64,000 bases of DNA from assembly GCA_947683425.1 (NCBI GenBank), contig CANTUQ010000003.1, forward strand, positions 1,798,001-1,862,000, written 5' to 3'. Within the stretch, counting starts at the first letter, position 1. Each line of letters starts with the position of its first letter. This DNA is from Excoecaria cochinchinensis. Taxonomy: Eukaryota > Streptophyta > Magnoliopsida > Malpighiales > Euphorbiaceae. The notes below the pieces were generated by a model that was not told where the DNA came from, did not search any database, and saw only the letters and a list, made by a program, of their open reading frames with translations. Positions 33,665-43,635 of the stretch are shown one piece after another. The translations under genes were made by a program, and so were the position numbers.

Positions 33665-35105
33665 ATTACAATCACTTATGTTAATTAAAACACTTTCGTC
33701 ATTTATTCATTTTTGTCACCTTTGTTCAATTATACCCCCTAGTATAAAATCGGTAGAAACCTCCGATCCGAATGTATGAGACGTGGAGCCCACAGCCCAA
33801 AACATTTAAGAGTAATTCCGAAGGACCACTGAGCATTCTCATTCTCATTCTCAATCTCATTTCATTTCATTTTATTTCATTTATGGTAGACCATCATGAA
33901 TCTACCAAAGTAAAACAAGTCAACATGACTTACACTGCGGTATAGGTGTCTCTATAGCTATCCATCTATTTCTTGAACTAAATTTAATTAATAGACTATT
34001 TCTAAGGGCAATTAAATATTTTCTGTAACATCCCGATTATCACCCTAGTAATTTTGAGCTTTTGTGTGTGTGTGTTATTGCATATGTTAGGCCATTATGT
34101 TAGTTAATTATAGAGTTAATTGCATGAATTATTAGGCTTAAGGGTATAATTATGTGTTAGTATTTAATGGTATGACTTGTTTATGTGGTTTTTAAAAGTA
34201 GAAAGGTTTAGAAGAGGAATTTTACCAATCTAGCCACAATTTTATGACAAGTGGAAGAAAGGTTAGGGGGAGATAAGGTTGGACTTAGTCAAAGGAAAGA
34301 GAAAAAGAGAGAAAGAGTGAGAACAACCGTTCCTTCTCTTTTCCCTCCCATTTTCTCTTTCTCAGCCAAAGCTTCTCTTACTCTCCTCCTTGCTTCTCTT
34401 CTTCTCCTCCTTATTGCGTCTGTGAGTTGTGTTGGCAAATTTCAAGGCTTGGAGTAAGTTTTCTTCTCCTCCTCCTCCTCCTCCTCCTCCTCCTCCTCCT
34501 CCTGCTTCTTCTTCTTCTTCTTCTTCTTCTTCTTTTCCTCTTCTGTTTCCCATAGGTTATGGGTGTGAGTGGGTTGTTATGATTATGATTATGTTGGATT
34601 AATTGGTATGTGTTTGGTTATGATTTTTGGTTCAGAGGTTCCTCTTAGAGACCCAAAAGGAAAGGATATTGCTGGTGGTAGTACCACAAATTAACGGATT
34701 AGGAGCTTAGGAATTCAAGGTTTGGGATTTGTTTGAGTTGTAATTATGCTTGAATTTCTGGTAATTGAAGGGTTAATTGTGTATATATATATTGTTTAAT
34801 TGAATTGTGTGATGATGAGTTGAAGGGAAGTTGTGAATTTGATAGTAGAATTGTGATTAGGTATGATTTTGTATGATTTTTGGCAAAATTTCTCGGTTTG
34901 AAGAACTTTTGGTTTTGATTGCCTATTTTGATGTTTTAATTCATGTTTAGTAGAATAAAACTTGGGTTTTATATTGCGTATTGCGTATTAAAGGCTTGGT
35001 TTTGATTGTGTTGGAGTTTGATAAATTAATCAGAGGTTTGGGTAGGTTTGTCTGTTGGAATTGTTTTTGCAGATTGGCTGAAGGAGTTGTAAATCCGATC
35101 TATTA

Positions 35106-35416
35106 TGAGCGCAACCCTTGTCACAAGCACGATAGAGCCTGATCATTCGAGCTCCTATTGAGGAGGGTCTCTATTACGGGCGCGAGCGTGACATAGGGCT
35201 TGGTAGCTGAGCTTTTATCGGGCTAATTGCTTTCACGAGCGTGCCTGTGCTCGCGAGTGACTTTTTTCGCCCTCCATCGTGAGCGTGACCTATGTCGCGA
35301 GCGCGACAAAGGCCTGCCTGCCCGACTCGTGTGAGCACGGAGGCTATTACGGGCACAACAGTGGGCAACTTTTGTCTCTGTCACGAATGTGACGGTTATC
35401 GCGAGCGCGATTGTCC
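35106..35416. repeat. GAGCGCGAC-type palindrome cluster, LTR C 5' copy
   Basis: Repeated short GC-rich motifs (GTCGCGAGCGCGAC, TCGTGAGCGTGACC, GTCACGAATGTGACGG) in about 310 bp. The 3' LTR copy is 47298-47563 and is more mutated. Confidence 0.75.
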
Positions 35417-35876
35417 CCTGTTCCTTCATGTTATGCCTAGTCTGTAAGAGTCAAGTAAGTGGATAGACAGGCATGCTTATAGAGTTCTGATAGCTGTAGC
35501 CCCATTGCGTTTCGGACTCTGATCAGGTTTTCGTTTGTGTCCTCGCGATCCTTAATGTGTTTGGATCTTGTTTAAGATCCCCCAATGTGAAAATGTTTTT
35601 GGATGAATATAAAAGAAATTGCTTTTGATTGTACCCACGGGTACCAATGTGTTCACTCGTTATTGGCTACATTGAGTTATTGGCATATTTTTGGTTATCA
35701 CATGAGTGTGAATCTGCTATGTAAATGTATAAATGCTTTGAAACCCTTGTGAATGCAATGCATGATATAATCTTACTATACTCTTATATGGATTTTATGT
35801 ATATATGCATGTGCCATATGTATGAGTTTTGCCTTAACGGCCATTGTGAATGGTCGTTCATCTTTTGTTTTCCCCA

Positions 35877-35894
35877 CTAAGTGTTATCACTTAG
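35877..35894 (+). promoter_or_regulatory. R-region stem-loop, LTR C 5' copy
   Basis: CTAAGTG-TTAT-CACTTAG, a perfect 7-bp stem. Relative to LTR B and H both partners of one pair have changed (C-G to T-A), so pairing is kept. Second stem decayed (CACGGG...CCGTA). Confidence 0.75.
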
Positions 35895-36306
35895 CACGGG
35901 TGTTTCATCCGTATAGGTGCAAAAGTAGTAGAGTTTTTGGGAGACCTGCAGCAGTCTAGGCCAACACAGTAGGAAGGCTTTTTGAGGGACTTAGTTTTGT
36001 AATTAGTACTCTTTTGTATAACTTTTGTTCCTGTCTTGATTTTGTAATACTTCAACTATGTATCTTGTAATTTTTTAAAGAATTGTATTGTACTCTCTTT
36101 GTAATGAATATTTTGTTATATCAATGAAAAAGGATCTTGAGGTTTCCATTGGTAGTTTTGAATATGTTAATGGGGTTATTTATTTATTTATTTTGTTATT
36201 TTTTATGCTCGTTTGTGTTTCAGTTTGGTGGCACCCTTATCTATATAGGGTCTCACTCCTCTTGTGGATGAGCTCCCTTACATATTGATATGGGGTATTA
36301 CAATTT

Positions 36307-36320
36307 TTAGTATCAAAGCC
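36307..36320 (+). other. Primer-binding site of element C, decayed
   Basis: TTAGTATCAAAGCC, the initiator tRNA-Met complement with two G-to-A changes. Confidence 0.8.
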
Positions 36321-36409
36321 TATGTTTATGCATTTCTGGATGACAATAGGATATAGATATGTTTAGGACTGTGTTGGCCTAATGTGGTTGCTTTTATGTT
36401 TTATTTTAG

Positions 36410-37640
36410 ATGGAGTCTGTAGGTGGATCCCTCGAAGGGTCAGTAGAAAGTGCAAATCCCCAAGAGTGAGATCCGTCTATTTTTGGTCCTGCTTTACTAG
36501 CTAAGGGGCAACTTGAGGCTCCAGCTGTGCCTTTTGAGGCTATGCTTAAGATCTCTCAAGACATGGATGGGATTTTAGAGAGGGTGACCGCTCCGAGAGC
36601 CCCAATAGAAAGTATGAGGAAGTTTGGGGTGGAAGACTTCTATGGGATGAGTTTGGATGAATCTGACTTAGCTGAGAAGTGGATTGAGAAGGTAGGAAGG
36701 GTTTTGAAAGAGATCCGCTGTCCTCCAGAAAGGCAAGTGGAGTGTGTAGTCTCACTTTTACAAGATTTCGCCTATAACTTGTGGAAGTTAGTCCGCAGAC
36801 ATCCTCAGTTACCCGACCCAGTCACGTGGGAATTCTTTGAAAAGGAGTTCAATAACAAGTATGTAACTAAGGCTTATAGAGAGGCTAGGTGGGCTCAGTT
36901 TTTAAGTCTCAAGCATAGGGCCTTGTCGGTGGTCAAGTATGAGAAGGACTTTAATAGGCTCAGTAAGTATGCTCCGCCGGGTATCCTCACCGAAGATTTC
37001 CTTTGTCAACACTTTGAGGCTTGCCTGAATGAGTCATTGAGGGTGATGTTGATATCTCTAATGAGTGCTCTTACAGTCAGCTATTACAAGATTTTGCAGG
37101 AAGCCTTGAGAGCGAAATGCTCCGAGACCATTTTGAGAGAGAGCTCAGAAGAGGAATCCCACCCGTGGAGGTTCACCCTCAGGTAAGAGATTAAGGAACC
37201 CTTAAGTAAATTCTTTGAATGAATCCTCCAATAGTCCTGCTATGAGGGGTAGGAAGCAGGGATCTTCATATGTGTCTGGTGCAGGTAGAGGTGGTTCGGG
37301 TGTCAAGGGCGAGGTTGTGCCAGAGTGCTCTCACTGTAATAAGCGCCATAAGGACGAGTGCCGTTGGTTGACTTGATGTTGTTTCCAATGTGGAAGCACG
37401 GATCATTTTCTAGCCAATTGCCCTAGGTTGATTGAGAACACTCGGGATCAGTAAGAGGCCAGTAGAGCTGGGTCTCATGCCCCTCAAGCTAGTAGGGGTA
37501 GAGGTAGAGGAAGAGGTCGTGGTGGTCAGCCTAGAGATGGAGCTCCACTTGAGTCAGTGGACCGTCCTCAAATTGCACTAGCGAGGGCCTATGCGATATG
37601 AGCTCGGGGAAGAGTAGGATGTGCCCGAAGTGAGAGCTAG
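36410..37640 (+). pseudogene. gag of element C, with stops and frameshift
   Basis: ATG at 36410 opens the frame; a stop falls after NPQE (about 36467). The longest open part is 36527-37186: MRKFGVEDFYGMSLDESD, then WIEKVGRVLKEIRC, a DPVTWEFFEKEFNNKYV block and ALSVVKYEKDFNRLSKYA, the retrotransposon gag pattern and clearly related to element B's gag. A frame change follows about 37186. The knuckles CSHCNKRHKDEC and CFQCGSTDHFLANC (37320-37425) lie in another frame with one TGA between them, then a Gly/Arg-rich RGRGRGRGR stretch (about 37497-37525). The gene runs into the protease start, where solo LTR G is inserted. Confidence 0.87.
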
Positions 37641-38692
37641 TGTAGATATCTGGTCCCGAGGCAGCCTAGATCAAGATTACCCAATGATGAATTAAATGTG
37701 CCAATTTACAGGCAAAAATAAAAGTTGGAAGTGATAATTTCCTTGTCAAATTGATTTATTAAAAAAAATAAAAATGGGTTTTGAAAAATATTTTAAAAAA
37801 TTATTTTAAGAAAAAAAGTGAGTTTTGAAATTATATTGTTTTAGCAAAAATTTAAAAAAAATAATTAAAAAAATAAAAAAAAATCGCGAGCGTCGGCATA
37901 CAGCAGCACGCTGTGCAACGTCTGTAATACGCGCGAGCGGTGAGCGGGGCATCGTTCGCGCACGCGGTGATGCCTGTCGGGCACGCTGATGCTGACGCGG
38001 CCCGTCGCCCCTCCATCAGCCCTTTGGGTATTTTTTTGCCTTTTTTGATTGTTTTTCTTCATTTTTTGTACAATTTAATTTTTAAACCCTTTTATCTTCT
38101 AACTTTTCAAACTATTCAGTTTTTTTTTTTTTTGTTAATGGGAATTAAATTGTTTTAATTTCTTCATTAAAAATTGATTTATTTTGAAGTATAAAAGGGG
38201 TTTTTTGGAAGAGAATTGGGGGGATTTTTCTTAAGAAAAATTGGCTTTCTTTCTTCTTCTTCTTCTTCTTCTTCTTCTTTTTTCTTCTTCTTAAAGAACA
38301 AGTTCCCCAAGTATTTTTAATTTTTAAGTTAATTCTTGAGACAAATAAATTAATTAGTTATTCTTGTGAATTTTCTTACTTTTTTTTTTACAATTTTTTC
38401 TTAAGACAAATAAATTAATTATTTATTCTTGGGATAAAATTTTGTTATATATTTTATTTTTCTAAATCAATACAAGGAGATTAATCACCTACCTTCAGTC
38501 ATCATATCAAATTTTGAGGGTAAATATTCTAGGCTCAATCTTTTATTTAATTTTTGTTTATAATTAATTAGCAACCATGTAGATTTTTGATCTATTATTT
38601 TATTTTGTTTATGTTCATGTGATTTAGCCATAGATTTAATATTTTTAGACATCTTATTTTTTATTCTTATTTATTTATTTGATTGTTCATCT

Positions 38693-38698
<6 letters not shown>

Positions 38699-38760
<62 letters not shown>
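38699..38760. repeat. (TTA)n microsatellite
   Basis: Perfect ATT/TTA repeat directly next to the 3' end of the minus-strand SINE copy 1. Read on the minus strand it is a (TAA)n tail. Confidence 0.95.
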
Positions 38761-38761
<1 letters not shown>

Positions 38762-38958
38762 ACAACCAGTGGTGGCCGACCTAGGGCTATCCCCGGAACA
38801 TATCCCGTCAGGCCTTCCCAACGCATCTCAAGTGTGCCACCGCGTTGTACTCACGATCTTTACACTTCCCCATGTGCATTTTTGACATTCATGGGATTCG
38901 AACGAAGGATCTAGGGAATAAGTTCTTAATTCATATAATGCCACTACCATTAGGCTAC
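38761..38958 (-). mobile_element. tRNA-derived SINE, copy 1
   Basis: About 198 bp, 3' end TGGTTGTT on the minus strand followed by (TAA)n. An internal B-box-like GTTCGAATCC (38894-38903, minus) and an A-box-like GTAGCCTAATGGTAGTGG near the 5' end (about 38958-38941, minus) indicate an RNA polymerase III promoter. Strongly similar to copy 2. Confidence 0.75.
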
Positions 38959-38971
38959 AATTTTTTTTTTT

Positions 38972-39169
38972 AACAACCAGTGGCAACCGACCGAGGGCTA
39001 TCCCCGGAACATATCCCATCGGGCCTTCCCAGCGCGTCTCACTAGTGCTACCGTGTTGTACTCATGATCTTTACACTTCCCCTTGTACATTTTTGCCTTT
39101 CGTGGGATTCGAACCAAGGACCTAGGGAATAAGTCCTTAATTCATAAAATCCCACTACCATCAGGCTAC
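38972..39169 (-). mobile_element. tRNA-derived SINE, copy 2
   Basis: Full-length copy next to copy 1 in the same orientation, joined by a short poly(A) tail (minus strand; T run at 38961-38971). B-box GGTTCGAATCC at 39105-39115 (minus), A-box-like GTAGCCTGATGGTAGTGG at its 5' end. No coding capacity; such elements use LINE enzymes to move (family knowledge). Confidence 0.78.
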
Positions 39170-39241
39170 TAGTGAGACGCACTGGCAAGGCCCGACGGGA
39201 TATGTTCTGGGATAGCGCTCGGTCGGCCGTTACTGGTTGTT
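39170..39241 (+). mobile_element. tRNA-derived SINE, 3' fragment, inverted
   Basis: The last 72 bp of the same SINE in plus orientation, abutting copy 2 head to head and followed by a (TTA)n tract. With copies 1 and 2 it makes a fold-back arrangement. Confidence 0.75.
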
Positions 39242-39244
39242 ACA

Positions 39245-39309
<65 letters not shown>

Positions 39310-39440
39310 CACCCTTGTTGTTACTTTTATCATTATTATATATTATTATTATCATTATTATCATTATTACTTTTATTATTCTTGCTTATAGTTATTATTA
39401 TTTGTTATTATTATCATTATTATTATTTTATCATTTATGC
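39242..39440. repeat. (TTA)n microsatellite and its decayed extension
   Basis: ATT repeat 39246-39309, then imperfect TTA/TCA-rich sequence to about 39440, on the tail side of the inverted SINE fragment. Confidence 0.9.
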
Positions 39441-40526
39441 CTTTTATGCATGTTGAATTGTTAGTATGTTAAGATATTTATTTTTATTATGCCATTTGAT
39501 TGATTTGTCATACATGATGCATTTTTATTTTTTTTTATTTCAATTCATTTTTACATGTTATATGTTTAAATTCATTTTTTTATTACTAACATCAATTTTA
39601 TTTGTTTTTTTTATTTCAGTACTTATTTTTTATGAGTGAGCTTTTACAATGACAAATGGAAGCCCATGGAGATTTGAAAACACCATTTTGGTGGAATTTT
39701 CATTTTATTTGTTTTTATTATATAATTTGTAGTAAATTTATTTATTTTTATGCACGTTAATTAAAAGTCACAAAAAGTTTTATATTAACAAATTGGGATC
39801 TTTTTCTAATAAAATGGGACCAATGTCCTAATTTTAACCCATAAAAACTCACTTTTAAAAAGAAGAGTTAGTTTTCTCAAAATGGGTTCACTTATCCCAA
39901 TTTTATCAATAAATATTAAAAAGTAACTCTTCAACTTTCTAATTGAAAATGAGGGAACCAATGTTCCTAATAAACGTCCCGATTTATGTATGATATTTTT
40001 TATTTTATTCTTTTTGTGTAGTATTTATTTCGGGCCCTTGTAATTAATTTTGGGGAAATTCTATTCATTTATTTATTTATGCTTTTTTATTTTGGGGGAT
40101 TGTTCTATCCCATTTTTTTCACTTGTAATTTTTTATCGCATTCTTGATTACTTTCTTTACTGCTTTTCCAAAAATGCTTGAAATGCGCTTTAAATTTATC
40201 GTATGATTGCGTGAGATGAGAGATGGAATTTCAATTGCTAAAAACTCATTTATAACTTAAGGCATTAATAAGAGTTTCCGAACACCTTTTCTAGTTTATG
40301 AGCCCCGAGGTTAGACGAACTTTCCTAATTTCTTGTAAATTGGGTGGTGACTCAAAAATACCTCAAAGGTGCCTAAAGGCTTCATGGGATTAGATGATCT
40401 TTCTAGTGTTCTACTGGCAAGAGGTGTCAAAAATATCTCATGATTGCCTAAGATCAAAAGACACAAACCCCTCTCGGGCCCTAAAAGCGGGTTCCCGGGA
40501 ATCGGTCGGGTCCGGCGCACGTCACA

Positions 40527-41038
40527 ACTAGTAAGTTCCTAGTCTATGATACTAAGTTGTATTCTCTAATAGACCGTGGATCCACACTCTCATATTTGTG
40601 TTCTGATAAATTGTATGCTAAGTTGCATGATATTGATCAGTTAGATTATGAGATTTGTGTAACCAGTCCCTTAAGGTATAGTGTTAATATGAGTAAAGTG
40701 TATAGGAATTGCCCCTGAATGGTTCAAGATATTGAGTTTCCAATTGACCTAATCGATTTGCCTTTCCGTGAGTTTAATCTAATTTTTGGAATGGAGTGGT
40801 TGTTTAAGCATCGGGCTATAATGGATTGTCATAGAAAGACCGTAGTACTTCGGGGTGGAGATCAGTCATCTGTGGTGGTGAGAGGTCTTGGTTCTGGTTC
40901 TTTAGGTAATGTAATTTCGGCTATGCAAGCTAGGCATTTTATGAGGAAGGGATGTCAGGCATTTTTGGCTGTGGTGTTGGATTCTAGGTGTAGTCAAGTA
41001 AAGATTTAGGTTATCCTAGTGGTTAAGGAGTTTGAAGA
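40527..41038 (+). pseudogene. Element C protease region
   Basis: Frame with FLVYDTKLYSLIDRGSTLSY: the catalytic DPGS motif has become DRGS. It is followed by a DLPFREFNLIFGMEWL block and an AMQARHFMRKGCQAFL block, the usual protease-to-RT linker. Stops at 40716 and 41007. Cut at 41038 by solo LTR H; the frame resumes at 43636. Confidence 0.85.
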
Positions 41039-42235
41039 TGTAACAACCCAAAAAGGGCCTGATCGAAATCTGCGTGGTAAGTAAGGAAAGTAAGGGTATT
41101 TTCGTATTTGAGTAAGAGGAAATTTGGATAATAAGAAATTATTTGTTAAGGAATTAATTAATTAAGTAATAAGTTAAGTGAAGGAAATGTTATGCTGTGC
41201 TTGTAGTGTATAGTAGTAGGATATAGTGGACTAAGGGATTTTATTGTGTGGTTTATGTGTGTATGGTGCCTTGGATGATTAGTGGGTTATAAGAAATATT
41301 ATGGTGTGAGTGAAGTTTGGTGCATTGGAGATATTTGTGTAAGAGAAGCTTGTGTGTGTTTAGTGTATGGTTCCAAGAGTGGATAAGTCAAAGTGGATGG
41401 TTTGATTCTCTAGGATTGTGACAAGTGGCAAGGGTAGTTGAGCATTAATGGTAAAGTAGGAGAGAGGGAAGGGAGGGGTAGAATTTTTCCTAGCTTCCGG
41501 TGGAAGCTAGCTCTCTCTCTCTCTTTTCTTCTTCTTTCCCGTCCTCTCTCTCCCTCTTGATACCATTTTCCGCTCTCAACCTTTCCCTCTTGTGTTTTCT
41601 TGGAGTTTTTGAGCTAAGTTCTTGAAGGATTGTAAGAGGTAAGTGGCTGGGTTTTCTTGGGGTTCTTTTTTTCTCCTCCTTTTTCGGTTTTGGTTGGGTT
41701 TTATAAGGTTTTGTTCTTGGGTTTTTGGAGTAATTGATTTGATTTGGTTTGTGCTAGAATCGGAAGAGAGAAGGAAGAGCAAAGGTAAAGACAAGGTGGG
41801 ATTGTGAAGAGCCCGGTTTGAAGCTTCATTTTCCAGGTTTGGGAGCCGTGTTTGTGGATTATGTTTTTCCCCTAATTTCTCCTTGGATCAATTCTATTTT
41901 GTGATTGCATATCACTTGTAACCTTGAGTGTTTTGTTAGATGAATGCATGTTTAAATTAAGTAGTGATTTATAGTGAAATGTTAGTGATATAGTGAGGAT
42001 AGTATGTGTTTTTGGAACATGAACATGTTATGATAATGAATTTTGAGTTTGGTTGTGAGTGAATCTATGATGAATTGATGTTTGATTATTGTGTAAAATG
42101 TGTTTATGTGGCTTGAGAATGATATGGTGATGTGCAGGAGGCTTGAGGTAAGTGTTTGTATATGTCGTTTGCATGTATGAAGGATTGTGTGTGAAAAGAG
42201 TAGGAAAAGTGCAGATTTTGGGCAATTCTGGGTTC

Positions 42236-42545
42236 TATCGTGATCACGACACTGTCGCGATCGCAACAGAATGTGGATTGGTCCTTTGTGGCTAGAGAGT
42301 CCTCTATCGCGACCGCGACGTTATCGCGACCGCGACAGAGAGCTCGATAGCCGAGTCCCCCGTGCGAGCATGCTGTCGCGCGTGCGCGCGAGGAGGAAGG
42401 AACTGGTCTCTGTCGCGAGCGCGATAGAGCCAAGTTGCGCGAATCTACCTAGCGTGCTTCGTCGTAAGCAGGCCTTCTGGCGCGAGCTCGAGAGGAGGTA
42501 CCCCGTGCTCTGTCGCGAGCGCGATACTGTCGCGATCGCGACAGA
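42236..42545. repeat. TCGCGA palindrome cluster in LTR H
   Basis: Many TCGCGA, GTCGCGATCGCGAC, TCGCGACCGCGA and CGAGCTCG motifs in 310 bp, giving stop-free frames on both strands by composition alone. Confidence 0.85.
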
Positions 42546-43239
42546 GGCCCTTCCTGCTTGCCCTGTTTTCCAAATGTGTTTCTTTTGTTCTACTTTGCAT
42601 GGTTTCTCACTATTGCATGGAATATGATTGTGCTTATGATCCATGATCTCATAGTATTAGTGTCTTAGTTATGAATTTATTTAGTCGTGTGTCGAACCTT
42701 ACTTTGATTTTGTATTGTCGTGTTAGTGAATGTGCTGTCGAGCCTGGAGTGTCAAGGTATTGGATAATTAAGCATGCTTAAGAAGGGTTAGTGAGTGCAA
42801 CTGCCCGTGTCCACCCCGTTTGGGCGAAGCGGTTGACCTCCGAGATGGTCATCTTCCGTGTAGTGATAAAATATTTTGAGACTCCGGTCTCCCGCGCTAC
42901 CTTCGGGTATAAAAACTATTTTGAGACTTCGGTCTCCCGTGTAGTGTTCCGGTATCTTCCACCATTGAATTCAGGCTATTGTTTGAAGTGTTGGGTATGT
43001 GTCTAGTGAAATGTTTTATTTATTGTGAATTTCTGGCTAGTGTAATGGTTTAGTGCTCTCTATTATTTCACTCTGGGTATTATATCTCTGTATTCTGATT
43101 CATAGTGAATTGTGTATGTTAGTGGGTCTCTGAAGTGTTTTGCTCATTGCGTGATCTTGATTATGGTATTTGCTTCATGCATTCTGTATGTTAATGCTTA
43201 TTATCTTGTATAGTGTTTTGTTGTGTTTGTTCCTCCCCA

Positions 43240-43279
43240 CTAAGCGTTATCGCTTAGCACGGGTTCTTGTCCCGTGTAG
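43240..43279 (+). promoter_or_regulatory. Tandem stem-loops plus acceptor-like site, LTR H
   Basis: CTAAGCG-TTAT-CGCTTAG (43240-43257), then CACGGG-TTCTTGT-CCCGTG (43258-43276), then TAG/GTGA. Both stems are perfect. Confidence 0.78.
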
Positions 43280-43635
43280 GTGACAAGATTTTTGGGAGCT
43301 TGCTCGTGTCGCACATCTGCAGGTCGGCCACATAGGAGTAGAGTTATTTTTGTTATCTCCTCCTGTAACTCTTTTGTATATGTATTAGTCTTTTTGTAAA
43401 GTGACTTCTATATATATATATTTTTTGAAAAGGATTTAAGATGTAATCTTTTGGATATTATATATAAGTACGTTTTGATTTTACGAGTTTATGTTTTGTC
43501 TTTATTTTTGTTATTAAATGCTTCCGCTTAGTGCATGTATTCTTGTATATATTTCTATATGTCGTGAGTGAGCATCGGGTAGCGCGCCCGCCGGCGGCCT
43601 TCCAACGGGGGCGGCGATGGGGGTGTTACAGAAGA

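Larger units (their letters stand above)
34024..36302 (+). repeat. 5' LTR of element C
   Basis: TGTAACATCCCG to GGGGTATTACA. A pyrimidine leader with (CTC)n/(CTT)n repeats at 34460-34536 follows a donor-like GGA/GTAAGT at 34453/34454. A cluster of GC-rich TCGCGAGCGCGA-type motifs lies at 35106-35416. Hairpin at 35877-35894, then TAG/GTGC. Confidence 0.92.
37641..40526 (+). repeat. Solo LTR G, Tat/Ogre-like
   Basis: Runs from TGTAGATATCTGGTCCCG to CGGCGCACGTCACA, flanked by gctag (37636-37640) and actag (40527-40531). The 3' part contains TTGGGTGGTGACTC, AAGGTGCCTAAAGG and CCCTCTCGGGCCCTAAAAGC, blocks typical of Tat-lineage LTRs and repeated in reverse at 57836-58100 (LTR L). No internal region, so a solo LTR from recombination of a once complete element. 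It holds a GC-rich island (37884-38005), a (TTC)n leader (38250-38290) and a SINE cluster (38761-39241). Confidence 0.8.
41039..43630 (+). repeat. Solo LTR H (relative of LTRs B and K)
   Basis: TGTAACAACCC to GGGTGTTACA, 2592 bp, with a perfect duplication gaaga (41034-41038, 43631-43635). CT-rich leader 41510-41600, donor-like AGAG/GTAAGTGG at about 41638, palindrome cluster 42236-42545, GAGACTCCGGTCTC-type palindromes near 42880 and 42920, hairpin pair 43240-43276, TAG/GTGA acceptor-like site. Nothing internal to an element remains. Confidence 0.93.

Noticed and set aside
34362..34553. Open frame with Gly and Glu runs on the minus strand
   Set aside because: Translation of the CTC/CTT leader repeat of LTR C.
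39172..39464. Open frames of Tyr or Leu runs
   Set aside because: They are translations of the TTA microsatellite and have no protein character.
42104..42644. Several overlapping Arg/Ser-rich open frames on both strands
   Set aside because: The TCGCGA palindrome cluster lacks stop codons by composition. No start context, motif or codon bias supports a gene.
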